Origin: an uncultured Methanobrevibacter sp.
GTDB lineage: Archaea > Methanobacteriota > Methanobacteria > Methanobacteriales > Methanobacteriaceae
Assembly (NCBI RefSeq): GCF_937898925.1
Contig: NZ_CALDKF010000083.1
Location: 1-22,357 of the forward strand
DNA: 22,357 bases
Direction of reading: 5' to 3'
Under the pieces are notes generated by a model. The model had not been told where the DNA came from. It saw only the letters and a program-made list of their open reading frames with translations, and did no database searches. Shown piece after piece: positions 7,254-15,932 of the stretch. Positions within the stretch are counted from its first letter, which is position 1. Every line of letters starts with the position of its first letter. Position numbers and translations under genes: made by a program.

Positions 7254-8576
7254 ATGCAGGAATATAAGGTAGCAATTATAGGAGGAGGGCCAGCAGGAAT
7301 GATGGCTGCAATAAGGGCAGCGCAGGTTTTAGGCCCAAAAACTGTATGTATAATAGAAAAGAATGATAGCTTAGGAAAAAAGCTTCTCATGACTGGAGGA
7401 GGACGCTGCAACATTGCAAACAGCACACCAATTCATGAACAATTGAACTATTACAATAAGAACAAGAATTTCCTTAAGCATGCATTGTACACTTTGCCTC
7501 AAGAAAAACTGCTTGAAATATTTGAAGAGAAAGACCTTGAATTCCACATTGAGGACAAGAAGAGAATCTTCCCAGACAGTGAAGATGCCCATGACATTTT
7601 AGATGTTTTGGAAGAATATCTTGAAGAATTGGAAGTGGATATACATACCAATTGTCCAATCAATGCAAATGATATTGAACATGAATTAAATGAAAGGATG
7701 GAACCAGTATTCTTAATAGAAAATGATAAGATATCATTAAATGCATCAAAGATTGTAGTATCTACAGGAGGCATCACATACCCATCTACAGGGTCCACTG
7801 GAGATGGATATAGAATAGCTTCAAGGATGAATCATACCATTACTGACATCAAGCCAGGACTTGTTTCATTCAATGTAGATGACTTCCTGCTTAGAAGCCT
7901 AAGCGGACTCACATTAAGTGATGTTGAGCTATCATTCAAGGACAAGAAGAAAAAAATTATTGTTAGAGGAGATGCATTAATCAGTCACTTTGGATTGACT
8001 GGCCCTGCAGTGATTGACTTAAGCAATCTATTGATTGAAAAGTCCAAGTTTACAATTTTAGATGATGCCTTAAACCAAAAAAGCGATGATGAGATTGGAG
8101 AACTTGAATTGTTTACAAATAAGATAAATATTGACTTCACTCCAGACTTGACTGAAGAAGAGATTAAGGAACAGATCACCAAAGACACCCCGGACAATGG
8201 TAAGATGTCCATCAAGAACTATTTGAAAAGGTTCCTTCCAGCTAACTTCATTGATTACTTCCTGATGAAAATCAATATCAGCCCAAGCAAGACAATGGCT
8301 AACATCACTAAAAAGGACAAGAACAAGATAGCTGAAAACCTTAAGAGACATCCTATTGAAATAGAGTCATTGGAGATGGATCTTGCAAAGGTCACCATTG
8401 GGGGAGTAAAGTCCAAAGAGATCGATTCAAAAACACTTCAATCAAGATTTGTGGATGGATTGTACTTTGCAGGAGAGGTTCTTGAGATGGCTGGACCAAC
8501 TGGAGGATATAACTTGCAGATAGCATTTGCAACAGGTTACTTGGCTGGTCAGGAAGCTGCAAACAGTATAAAATAA
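7254..8576 (+). CDS. NAD(P)/FAD-dependent oxidoreductase of the BaiN/HI0933 (YhiN) family
   Basis: The N-terminus carries the Rossmann FAD-binding motif VAIIGGGPAG (residues 6-15). The family block LGKKLLMTGGGRCNIAN follows at 40-56, then VVSTGGITYPSTGSTGDGY, SHFGLTGPAV, and the C-terminal FAGEVLEMAGPTGGYNLQIA with a second flavin contact. All are diagnostic of the HI0933-like flavoproteins, and the 440-residue length is normal. The middle part (about residues 180-340) is the family's inserted domain. The physiological substrate is not known for archaeal members. One bacterial relative, BaiN, is linked to bile acid dehydroxylation, but that role should not be carried over. Some pipelines name such proteins aminoacetone oxidase, without strong support. 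The ATG follows AAGGTAAT, a fair ribosome binding site. The gene has its own upstream region and meets a leftward gene at its 3' side. Confidence 0.9.
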   Translation: MQEYKVAIIGGGPAGMMAAIRAAQVLGPKTVCIIEKNDSLGKKLLMTGGGRCNIANSTPIHEQLNYYNKNKNFLKHALYTLPQEKLLEIFEEKDLEFHIEDKKRIFPDSEDAHDILDVLEEYLEELEVDIHTNCPINANDIEHELNERMEPVFLIENDKISLNASKIVVSTGGITYPSTGSTGDGYRIASRMNHTITDIKPGLVSFNVDDFLLRSLSGLTLSDVELSFKDKKKKIIVRGDALISHFGLTGPAVIDLSNLLIEKSKFTILDDALNQKSDDEIGELELFTNKINIDFTPDLTEEEIKEQITKDTPDNGKMSIKNYLKRFLPANFIDYFLMKINISPSKTMANITKKDKNKIAENLKRHPIEIESLEMDLAKVTIGGVKSKEIDSKTLQSRFVDGLYFAGEVLEMAGPTGGYNLQIAFATGYLAGQEAANSIK

Positions 8577-8625
8577 ATCATTTATTTTTTTTATTTTAAT
8601 TTTATTTCTATTAATTTCTATTTTA

Positions 8626-8703
8626 TTTTTTAAAAAGAGTATTTTCTATTTTTTATTTATTTAATTTTTTAAAAAGAGTTATTCTAATTTTTATTATTTT
8701 TAA
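8626..8703. repeat. two tandem 39-base T-rich units between convergent genes
   Basis: The string TTTTTTAAAAAGAGT occurs at 8626 and again at 8665, and the bases after each copy are also similar (TATTTTCTATTTTTTATT versus TATTCTAATTTTTATT), giving a period of 39. The repeat lies between the ends of two convergent genes. Its T-runs could stop transcription of the rightward flavoprotein gene. Confidence 0.5.
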
Positions 8704-8794
8704 TTTTTTAAATATTGAAGTTAAAAAAAGATATATAACAATAGTTAAAAATGAAAAAAATTAAAAAAAATATAATTGTATAAATTATTAAAAT

Positions 8795-9511
8795 TTATAC
8801 AATACTTTCAAATCCTTTTGTTGCGAGTAAACGTGCAAAGGAACCTTTTGGAGTCATAACAATATTACCTTTGTTATACTCATCCATAGCTGCTTTTACC
8901 ATGGTTTGTTTTTTATTTGGATCTTTTGCAGCATTGGAAAGAGCTTTAACCAATACCATTACTGCATCTGCCCTATTCATGGTTCCAGTTACACCACCAT
9001 TGCCTTTATATCCGTTGTAATTGTCGTTTTCACGGATAATGTCAGTTGCACTAAGGTTAGTTACTTCACCGTCAACTTCAAGAGGCCTTACTGAATCTAT
9101 GATATTATCCAATCCTTCATCATAGATAAGAACAACCGCATCGATTTTAGTTCCATTACGGTACTCTACAATCTCTTTTGCATATTGCATACCCTCTTCT
9201 ACACCATTCCATAGACAATCGTGGAACCGCATATTTCCTTTCAGATTTCCGGGAGCAGGTTGTGTTGGGTGCACCATTCCACCAGGATAGAATGGATCAT
9301 AGCTCTTTAAGTGTCCATTTTCTAAACGAACAATGAATGCCATATCACATCCACCATTTGGCTGCTCGTACTTGTCAGCTGCCAAAACTAAAATAGTCTT
9401 GTTTTCTGCAGCTAAATCAGGACCTCCTATGAAAAAGGTCCCTATAACTATTAATAACCAAATAAGAATAACAGAAAGAATTGCTATAATTAGTTTTTGT
9501 TTCCGCCTCAT
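8795..9511 (-). CDS. membrane-anchored DUF4012 / LytR-CpsA-Psr-like protein
   Basis: The 238-residue product opens with a basic stretch (MRRKQK) and one hydrophobic segment (residues 7-28), which is either an uncleaved anchor or a signal peptide. The outer domain begins with TILVLAADKYEQPNGGCDMAFIV, a strand followed by a glycine-rich turn and an acidic strand. This resembles the start of DUF4012 and LytR-CpsA-Psr domains. Later, the block VTGTMNRADAVMVLVKAL (about 174-191) also fits their core. The family assignment is from pattern memory and is moderate. In Gram-positive bacteria such proteins attach polymers to peptidoglycan, and an envelope task here is an inference. It lies after the large adhesin gene on the same strand, but 181 bases apart with TATA-rich sequence (9540-9600), so it probably has its own promoter. 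The ATG is preceded by GGAAGGAAT. Confidence 0.7.
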   Translation of the reverse strand: MRRKQKLIIAILSVILIWLLIVIGTFFIGGPDLAAENKTILVLAADKYEQPNGGCDMAFIVRLENGHLKSYDPFYPGGMVHPTQPAPGNLKGNMRFHDCLWNGVEEGMQYAKEIVEYRNGTKIDAVVLIYDEGLDNIIDSVRPLEVDGEVTNLSATDIIRENDNYNGYKGNGGVTGTMNRADAVMVLVKALSNAAKDPNKKQTMVKAAMDEYNKGNIVMTPKGSFARLLATKGFESIV

Positions 9512-9692
9512 AATATTCCTTCCTTAAAAAAATAATTATAATTTTTTATATCACTATAATATATAGATTTTTATATTTATAAATATTTTTATAAGAATTA
9601 TAATTTTAAGAAAAAAAGCAGTTTAAAAATAATTGAAAAAAGTAAAATGAAATTAATATTTTAATATAAAAAAAGAAAAAAGAAAATAAAAT

Positions 9693-12482
9693 TCATCTTT
9701 TTACTTTTACTGTTCTTTTAACAGTGTCTTTCAAGTAAGTAGCTTGAATTTTAATTTTCTTGCCAACTCTAAGCTTTTTAAGCACTGAACGTTTAATAGT
9801 GACTTTTGCAACACCTTTTGAATTGGTTTTTGCCTTGTAAGTCTTTCCATTGAACTTGAATGTAATGTACTTTCCTTTAAGGTATTTGCCATTGACCTTT
9901 TTAAGACTTGCAGTCAAGACAAGCTTTTTAGCAGATCTCTTAACCTTAACTGCCTTGAATGTTACGATATGCTTGACAATGACCTTTCTGTTTACATAAG
10001 TGCCTTTGTAGTAGACTTTTATAATGTAAGTTCCAGGCTTATAGTTAAGTTTAAAGGAAGCTACACCATTTTTAGTTGTGGCATTTCCTATTTTCTTACC
10101 CTTATAGTAGAAGTAAACAACCTGACCGTTTGGAACTGGCTTGTTGTGATTGTCTACAATGGTAACATTAAGCTTCTTGCTGTCAGTATAGTACTTAGTC
10201 ACATTCTTTGAAGTGAGTTTATATACTTTAAAGTCACCGAAACATTCATCATCTGCTTCATAATACTTATATGCATAATCATAATAGATTCTTAGTTTCC
10301 CTTGATACTTAGGAATGAACTTTAGGCTGCCAACACCCTTTACTATTGGAACAGTAACATATTCATAGCGATTGTTTCCATAATCCAATTTTAACTTAAG
10401 GTTTCCGTTAAAGCTTGTTCCAGGGAAAGTAAAGTTGATTGTATTATAACAGTTTTTGACTAAGTTAGTCGGCATGGTAAGGTTTATTTTAGGGAATTTG
10501 CCTCTTACAGTAAATGTGGAAGTATCACGGATGGTTCTGGAATCTCCATATTTGCTATCTCCTGTATATTCATAGTAGAAATAGAAATCTCCCACTTGGG
10601 TAGTTGGCAATTTGAAAGTAGCCTTACCATCCTTTAAAGTATTATTATAATAGGTTTTTCCTTCTATCTGAACCAATAATCTGCCATTTGCATCATTCGG
10701 CATTTCAAATGTGAAATTAGCATCTTTGCCTGCATAGACTATTGGAAGATTCATTCTTGGATAAATGGAAATATATGTTGAATCTGAATCTCCATCATCA
10801 TAATCAGTACCTCTTACAAGATAATCAGTGCCTATGTAAGTGAAATTGAGGATATGTTCCTCAGGATCAGACAATTTTAGAACATTATTCGGAATGGTAC
10901 AATTGACAATTTTAAATCCATCTTCGCTAGTTATTGTCCAACTAGATATTTCCTTTCCATCAACAGTCTTATTACCATTAGAGCCATTTAATGGAATGCT
11001 TATATTGCCTTTTGTATAATTTTTATCATCCCATATCACTAAAGTTCCATTTGCATCATCAGGCAATACCAAAGTTACATAAGTGTCTTCAAAAATATCA
11101 TGCCCGGTATTGCATTGAATCCTGTAATATTTGTTTAAATTGAAATCAATGGTTTTTGCAGGATATTTTGAATTTCCATTGTATTTTAACTGTGCAGTAT
11201 AATTGCCTGCAAGCAATTGTGAAATGTCAAAAGTTGCACTACTGCCGTACTCTTCCCTAATGGATTTAGCATAAAATGTCTTATCACCAACTTTCAATTC
11301 TAATGTTTCTCCTATTGAGAAATCAATAGGCAAGTCAACATATATCTCATCACTAACATTTTTCTGATTAGAATAACTGTCAGGATATATGTCCATCAGA
11401 TAGTCTAAATTGAATGAAACTGTTCTATTGTATGCAGGATAATATCCATCACCAGAATATACAATTGTAGCATTGTAATCCTTGCAGTCCAATGAGGATA
11501 AGTTAAAGACATATGTAGTCATATCATCACGATAGAAAGTTTGGTTTGGAACTAATGTCTTTCCATCTGCAATAAGATTTAATGTACCAAAAGCATCAAA
11601 TGGCAAGTTTACTTTGATGTCTTCATTAAATACAGATCCCTTAACAATAGTCTTTTGATATTCTACATCATCGAAAACAACATTTATTGTACCACTTTGA
11701 CTTGTAGCATTATATGTTCCATTAAAATACCTTAATTCATAGCTATGTACACCATAACTAATTCCTTTAAAGTTTTCCTTGCCGAACATTCTTATAGAAC
11801 GACCACCATAACCATTAAAAGGTTGTGCATATCCTATTTGCTTTCCATCAATATATAATGCAGCTCTTGCTTCTGAGCTTTCATTTAAAGGAACTAAAAC
11901 ATTTAAGAATTGATAAACACCATTCATGGTAGATATCTCTTCAGGAACTTCAAATTTGATGTAATTCAGGAAAAAGGTATGAGTTTCACTGAAATGAACA
12001 GTTTCTCCATCAAAATATGTAAGATTCAATGTATGATTTTTTCCAGGCTCTAAAACTTGATTTCCAAAGCGACCGCTACCGTTAATCTGTGGCACAAGGT
12101 CAATGTTTTTTCTACCACTAATATTACCATAATCCCCAAAAAGACCAGTAACGTTCTTAGGTTCCCAATCATCAAAGGAAAGGTTAAAAGTACCCTTTGT
12201 ACCATCAGGAACATCAACAGTCATATTGCAGTCCCATGCATAAACGTTTTCTGGAAGAGTTACATTATTATTATCATTTTTTGGATTCACTTGCTGGTTA
12301 TCCCCCTCTGTACCAGCATCTCCATTATTTGTTGTATCACTTTCAACTGACAAGCTATCATCAATTGAAAGATCATTACTCTCCATATCATCTACGCTAT
12401 CCAAGTCCGTTGCACTAACAGCACCTATGGCTAGTATAGCAATCATAATGATAGAGAATAACATTAATTTATTAAATTTCAT
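9693..12482 (-). CDS. secreted adhesin-like protein with Ig-like repeats and lysine-rich C-terminus
   Basis: The 929-residue product starts with a clear signal peptide (MKFNKLMLFSIIMIAILAIGAVSA, cut likely near residue 24). An acidic Asp/Ser/Asn-rich linker follows at 25-75. The body, residues 80-755, is a chain of beta-sandwich-like units of about 90-100 residues with recurring patterns such as LPDDANGTL, MPNDANGRL, YTGDSKYGD and YNGNSKYPA. It contains many N-X-S/T sequons. The last 170 residues hold two units typical of the Ig-like adhesin repeats (NVTIVDNHNKPVPNGQVVYF, then TFKFNGKTYKAKTNSKGVAK) and become very rich in lysine, ending KDTVKRTVKVKR without a membrane anchor. Proteins of this layout are abundant in Methanobrevibacter and are thought to sit on the pseudomurein wall. 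The basic tail might bind it by charge, which is my inference. No binding partner can be predicted. The ATG follows GATGAT. Confidence 0.88.
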   Translation of the reverse strand: MKFNKLMLFSIIMIAILAIGAVSATDLDSVDDMESNDLSIDDSLSVESDTTNNGDAGTEGDNQQVNPKNDNNNVTLPENVYAWDCNMTVDVPDGTKGTFNLSFDDWEPKNVTGLFGDYGNISGRKNIDLVPQINGSGRFGNQVLEPGKNHTLNLTYFDGETVHFSETHTFFLNYIKFEVPEEISTMNGVYQFLNVLVPLNESSEARAALYIDGKQIGYAQPFNGYGGRSIRMFGKENFKGISYGVHSYELRYFNGTYNATSQSGTINVVFDDVEYQKTIVKGSVFNEDIKVNLPFDAFGTLNLIADGKTLVPNQTFYRDDMTTYVFNLSSLDCKDYNATIVYSGDGYYPAYNRTVSFNLDYLMDIYPDSYSNQKNVSDEIYVDLPIDFSIGETLELKVGDKTFYAKSIREEYGSSATFDISQLLAGNYTAQLKYNGNSKYPAKTIDFNLNKYYRIQCNTGHDIFEDTYVTLVLPDDANGTLVIWDDKNYTKGNISIPLNGSNGNKTVDGKEISSWTITSEDGFKIVNCTIPNNVLKLSDPEEHILNFTYIGTDYLVRGTDYDDGDSDSTYISIYPRMNLPIVYAGKDANFTFEMPNDANGRLLVQIEGKTYYNNTLKDGKATFKLPTTQVGDFYFYYEYTGDSKYGDSRTIRDTSTFTVRGKFPKINLTMPTNLVKNCYNTINFTFPGTSFNGNLKLKLDYGNNRYEYVTVPIVKGVGSLKFIPKYQGKLRIYYDYAYKYYEADDECFGDFKVYKLTSKNVTKYYTDSKKLNVTIVDNHNKPVPNGQVVYFYYKGKKIGNATTKNGVASFKLNYKPGTYIIKVYYKGTYVNRKVIVKHIVTFKAVKVKRSAKKLVLTASLKKVNGKYLKGKYITFKFNGKTYKAKTNSKGVAKVTIKRSVLKKLRVGKKIKIQATYLKDTVKRTVKVKR

Positions 12483-12802
12483 AATATCATCTTTTAATAA
12501 AAATTTACAGTTATTTTCGTTAACTTAGTAAATTATACTATAAAATCTATAAATTATCCTATATAAAGTTTAATAAAAAAAATTGATTAAAACACCGTCG
12601 TAGAACTGTTTAAATTAAAAAATAAGTATAATTAGAACTTAAAAAATATTGACCATAAATTATGAATGTAAGAAAATGAATTATATACTATAAAATCCGA
12701 AATAGAGCAAAAATCATCAGTTAAAAGTAAAAATAGGACATATAAAGGTTTTAAAAAATAGAGCATATGAAAAGAGCTGAAAAGATTAGAATATTAAAGA
12801 AA
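12483..12802. other. 320-base upstream region of the adhesin gene
   Basis: No gene was found here. The 13-base string ATACTATAAAATC occurs twice, at 12535-12547 and 12685-12697. Read leftward it is GATTTTATAGTAT and resembles an archaeal TATA element, so the adhesin gene may have two promoters. A stronger TATA lies at 12560-12567. The right part also holds the transcript end of the methyltransferase gene. Confidence 0.4.
12560..12567 (-). promoter_or_regulatory. TATA element of the adhesin gene
   Basis: Read leftward the sequence is TTTATATA, a good match to methanogen TATA boxes. It lies about 80 bases before the ATG, which predicts a transcription start near 12538 and a leader of about 55 bases. 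Confidence 0.45.
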
Positions 12803-13333
12803 TCACTCTATCTTATCGCTCCATAGACTGAATTCCTTGATTTGAGGTGGAATTCCCTGATTTCCACAAGATTCAAGCCATCCCTCACTTGAGGTGAATT
12901 CTTCATCATAATCTGCAGAGTTTACAAAGTCTATCAAACCTTGATTTCTTATCAATACATCCCTTGGCTTAAGGGTGGATGACCAAATGTAAAATACCTT
13001 GAAAACAGTGTCTGGATGGTAGCCACCACCTAAGTCTATAGATAGCACATCACATCTGTCAATTGATTTAGCTACCTGCTCCAAGGTTTCGTGAAGCCTT
13101 ACATCACCGCTTATGAATGTGAAATTATCATTGTATCTTGAAAGCCTATCCATAGGTTCAATGGCTTCAGGACTGTTGTCTATGCTTATCAAACGTCCTG
13201 TAGTCAATTTATACAATATTATTTCACTTGATTTTCCCACATGAGCACCTAATTCAACAACATTGTCTGTCTTTTCCAAAACTTCCCTTAAATGTTGCCT
13301 ATAGACTTTCATGTCATAACTGAGCTTTATCAC
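12803..13333 (-). CDS. class I SAM-dependent methyltransferase-like protein
   Basis: The 176-residue product has the SAM-binding strand and loop VVELGAHVGKSSEI (residues 25-38), an acidic residue at the end of the next strand (RLISIDNSPEA, Asp52), GDVRLHETL after the third strand (Asp77), and the fourth-strand block CDVLSIDLGGGYHPD (94-108). These place it in the Rossmann-like methyltransferase class. The last part after residue 120 is short, and no target-recognition domain is visible. The substrate cannot be predicted. The start is GTG, supported by GGGGTGAT five bases before it; the Met at codon 8 has no such site. It begins 17 bases after the pantoate kinase stop, so the two are almost certainly one transcript. 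No known step of CoA synthesis needs a methyltransferase, so the pairing may be regulatory or incidental. Confidence 0.8.
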   Translation of the reverse strand: MIKLSYDMKVYRQHLREVLEKTDNVVELGAHVGKSSEIILYKLTTGRLISIDNSPEAIEPMDRLSRYNDNFTFISGDVRLHETLEQVAKSIDRCDVLSIDLGGGYHPDTVFKVFYIWSSTLKPRDVLIRNQGLIDFVNSADYDEEFTSSEGWLESCGNQGIPPQIKEFSLWSDKIE

Positions 13334-13350
13334 TTATATCACCCCATTGA

Positions 13351-14346
13351 TTAATCATGACTCATTATACAGATTCCTTCAGTATCCATCTTATAGAATT
13401 CAAATTCATTATAGTATTTCGCTTCCAACTTAAGCTTTTGATCTTCATTTGCTATAGCAAATACAGTGTTTCCCAACATTGCCATTGAACTTCCAAGTAC
13501 CTTTCCATGCAATTCATGGACAATCTGCAATAGATCATCATTGATTAGATGTGTCTTCTTTGCAAATTTCAATGAGGCATTCATGAATTTTTTGATTGTT
13601 TCCTCTTCATTGAATTCACTGTCAACAGCTACATTGAACTTATTCTTGAATTTTGATCCAATGACTATTCCATCATCTTTCTTATTGAACTCTTCGCCTA
13701 TTTCCAATCCAACTTGTGTAATTATCTTCTTATGCTTTGGGTCCTCTATGATTGAAGCGGTTGATATTTCCCCCAATGATTTGGTGATTACATAGAAATC
13801 TGATTTCAATGATTCAAAGACTCCAAAACCTGTTTTTTCATGAGGAACAATTGATTTTGCTTCACCATATCCTGGAGCACCTGGTTTTGTTCTGAGAACT
13901 ATTCCTTTTGAAAGCTCTCCAATCACATCCCCAAGGCCAGTTCCAAGCTCCACTTCTGCCAAATGGGCATACTTACCGCATTCCTCTATAGAGAGTCCTA
14001 AATCAAAGTGCTCATTTATGCAAATGGCAGTGCCAATAGCTGATGAAGCGGATGTTCCAAAACCGCATCCTATTGGAACCTGAATTGTTTGCTTTATAAG
14101 GACATTATCCATATCAAACTCAATGTCCTTTTTCATAAGCTCAATGGTCTTTAGAATAATCACTTCATTATACTCATCATTCTTTCCATTGATTAGAATA
14201 GAGAACTCATCACTTTCATCCATTTCAGTGATAACACCCTTATCCAAAAGCACCCCTGCACCTAAAGACCCTTTCAATAATGGGTCTTCATTATCAAGAA
14301 TGCTGAAGAAACCAGTGATATGAGATGGAACAAATACGGAAATCAT
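13351..14346 (-). CDS. pantoate kinase (archaeal CoA biosynthesis, GHMP superfamily)
   Basis: Archaeal pantoate kinase phosphorylates pantoate with ATP to 4-phosphopantoate, which phosphopantothenate synthetase then joins to beta-alanine. This replaces the bacterial PanC/CoaA route. The start VFVPSHITGFFSI (residues 4-16) is typical of the family. The GHMP phosphate-binding loop is PIGCGFGTSASSA (91-103), and the third GHMP motif is near GSSMAMLGNTVFAI (285-298). The length of 331 is slightly above 300 but within the usual range. Other GHMP kinases such as mevalonate or homoserine kinase are less likely because of the SHITGFF start. The ATG has only a weak AAGTG upstream. The gene heads a two-gene operon with the methyltransferase. 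Its partner synthetase is not in this window. A long AT-rich divergent region separates it from the PHP gene. Confidence 0.9.
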   Translation of the reverse strand: MISVFVPSHITGFFSILDNEDPLLKGSLGAGVLLDKGVITEMDESDEFSILINGKNDEYNEVIILKTIELMKKDIEFDMDNVLIKQTIQVPIGCGFGTSASSAIGTAICINEHFDLGLSIEECGKYAHLAEVELGTGLGDVIGELSKGIVLRTKPGAPGYGEAKSIVPHEKTGFGVFESLKSDFYVITKSLGEISTASIIEDPKHKKIITQVGLEIGEEFNKKDDGIVIGSKFKNKFNVAVDSEFNEEETIKKFMNASLKFAKKTHLINDDLLQIVHELHGKVLGSSMAMLGNTVFAIANEDQKLKLEAKYYNEFEFYKMDTEGICIMSHD

Positions 14347-14580
14347 TTTAACACTTCTATTTTAAAATTAATATAAAATTAATCAATAATTAACTTAAAA
14401 TTAAATAATAAGTTTATAAATTATAAGAATATAAATATTAAACATTAAATATATAATTCTATTTAATTAATATAAATTAGATTTTTAACATTTATAAAAG
14501 TTTATAATTATAAAATATTCAAAATAAAAATAAAAATTATATTTATAATTATAATTATTTTACTCGAAGGAGAGATATTA

Positions 14581-15252
14581 TTGAATTATAAAAGAATTGA
14601 TTTACATATGCACAGCTTATTCAGCGATGGAGAGCTTTTGCCATCTGAACTTGCAAGAAGAGCACTTGTACTCGGACATGAAGCAATAGCTATTACCGAT
14701 CATGTTGACTACTCAAACATCAACACCATCCCTGAAATCAGCGCTGCAATTGATGATATAAACAATAACTGGGACATTACAGTGGTTTTAGGTGCTGAAA
14801 TCACTCACGCACCTGTTGAATCCATTCCAGACCTTGCAGATAAGGCACGTGAATTAGGTGCAAAGATTGTTGTTGTTCATGGTGAAACTTTGAATGAGCC
14901 TGTAGTTGAAGGAACTAACTTTGCTGCAGTAAACTGTAAGGAAATCGATATCTTAGGTCACCCTGGTTTAATCACAAAAGAAGAGGCAGAACTTGCTAAA
15001 AAGAATGATGTCGCTTTGGAAATCAGTGCAAGAAAAGGCCACTGCTTAGGAAACGGTCATGTAGCAAACATTGCAAGAGAAGTTGGAAATGATCTCCTAA
15101 TCGATACAGATACCCATTCTCCTGACAATCTAATTACATTTGAAAGAGCATTTGAAATAGGATTAGGTGCTGGAATGACAGAAGAAGAGGTTTTGAAAGC
15201 TACCGTTGAAAATCCTAGAAAAATCTTAAAAAGACATGGAATAAGCCTTTAA
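14581..15252 (+). CDS. PHP-domain metal-dependent phosphoesterase (histidinol-phosphatase-like)
   Basis: The PHP fold carries a multi-metal site made of His and Asp residues. They are visible as His9/His11 and Asp16 (DLHMHSLFSDG), Asp40-His41 (AITDHVDYS), Glu73 (GAEITH), His100 (VVVHGET), His127 (DILGHPGL) and Asp177/His179 (DTDTHSPDN). The 223-residue length is that of the short archaeal members, often named histidinol-phosphate phosphatase domain proteins. A true histidinol-phosphatase role would complement hisD 9 kb away, but the PHP family also includes other phosphatases, so the substrate remains open. The start is TTG, with GAAGGAGAG about eight bases upstream as a clear ribosome binding site; no better start lies nearby. 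A run of T-tracts after the stop should end the transcript. Confidence 0.88.
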   Translation: MNYKRIDLHMHSLFSDGELLPSELARRALVLGHEAIAITDHVDYSNINTIPEISAAIDDINNNWDITVVLGAEITHAPVESIPDLADKARELGAKIVVVHGETLNEPVVEGTNFAAVNCKEIDILGHPGLITKEEAELAKKNDVALEISARKGHCLGNGHVANIAREVGNDLLIDTDTHSPDNLITFERAFEIGLGAGMTEEEVLKATVENPRKILKRHGISL

Positions 15253-15265
15253 TTATTCCATATCC

Positions 15266-15298
15266 TTACTTTTTTTTACTTTTTACTTTTTTTACTTT
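15266..15298 (+). terminator. T-tract terminator after the PHP gene
   Basis: Several T-runs (8, 4, 7 and 3 long, spaced by AC) start 15-20 bases after the stop codon. Archaeal RNA polymerase terminates at such oligo-T tracts without needing a hairpin. They also separate this gene from the convergent small gene on the other strand. Confidence 0.6.
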
Positions 15299-15368
15299 AT
15301 TAAAAAATAAATTAAAAATAAAATCTTATCTTTTTTTAAAAAATAGCGTTTAATAATTTTATAAAATA

Positions 15369-15518
15369 TTATTTGTGTTCCTTGACCTTTTTGCTTTCCT
15401 TATTGTTGCAGCAGCCAAAGAAGAAATTTCTTATTTTCTTGACTTCAGACTTGTTTTCCTTTTTTACCCTTTCATCCCTTTCATGCATTTTTCTTCTTGC
15501 TTCAGCCATATTTCCCAT
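15369..15518 (-). CDS. small basic protein of 49 residues with a Cys-Cys pair
   Basis: I do not recognise a family. The ATG at 15518 is preceded by AAAAGGTGA at normal spacing, a strong site for this organism and the main reason to call the gene. A second in-frame Met is at codon 4. The product begins MGNMAEARRKMHERDER, is a highly charged, probable amphipathic helix through residue 30, then has an aromatic and cysteine patch FFFGCCNN at 32-39, and ends in a lysine-rich tail (KESKKVKEHK). There is no signal peptide or membrane segment. The Cys pair could bind a metal, form a disulfide or be lipidated, but none of these is shown. It stands alone on the leftward strand after the small-locus terminator, and its stop is followed by a T-rich stretch. 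Confidence 0.65.
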   Translation of the reverse strand: MGNMAEARRKMHERDERVKKENKSEVKKIRNFFFGCCNNKESKKVKEHK

Positions 15519-15661
15519 ATTTTTCACCTTTTAAAAATAATAAATTTTTTAACTAATTATATATGTATATGTAAAACATTATTAATAAAGTTTTAAAAAT
15601 TATTTAAAAAAAACAATACATAAAAAAATCTTGAAATAAAAAAATAGTAGATCATCAACCA

Positions 15662-15693
15662 GCAACAAAAAAGAATGAATCCTTTTTGTTTGC
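15662..15693 (-). terminator. hairpin ending the leftward small-locus transcript
   Basis: The arms GCAACAAAAA (15662-15671) and TTTTTGTTTGC (15683-15693) pair with one bulge. Read leftward, the stem begins GCAAACAAAAAGG and is followed about 20 bases on by a run of seven T. The rightward transcript of the same locus ends in a hairpin with a GCAAACAA stem as well. Confidence 0.4.
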
Positions 15694-15932
15694 CAATTAA
15701 TCGAATTCTAAATAAAATATTTAGAAATTAAAACTTTTTTAATACAGCTCTAAAATTGAGATTTGATTTGAGCGATTCGGAAAATTATATAGTGAATTTA
15801 TTTTGGATGTGTGTTTTGATTTGATTTGATTGAAATTTTGAAGATAAATTTTCCAGTAATGTTTTGTTGTTAGAGCATATATAGCAATAAAGTTTTAAAA
15901 GTTTAGAACTATTTAAAGGTCATTTCCAAAAA

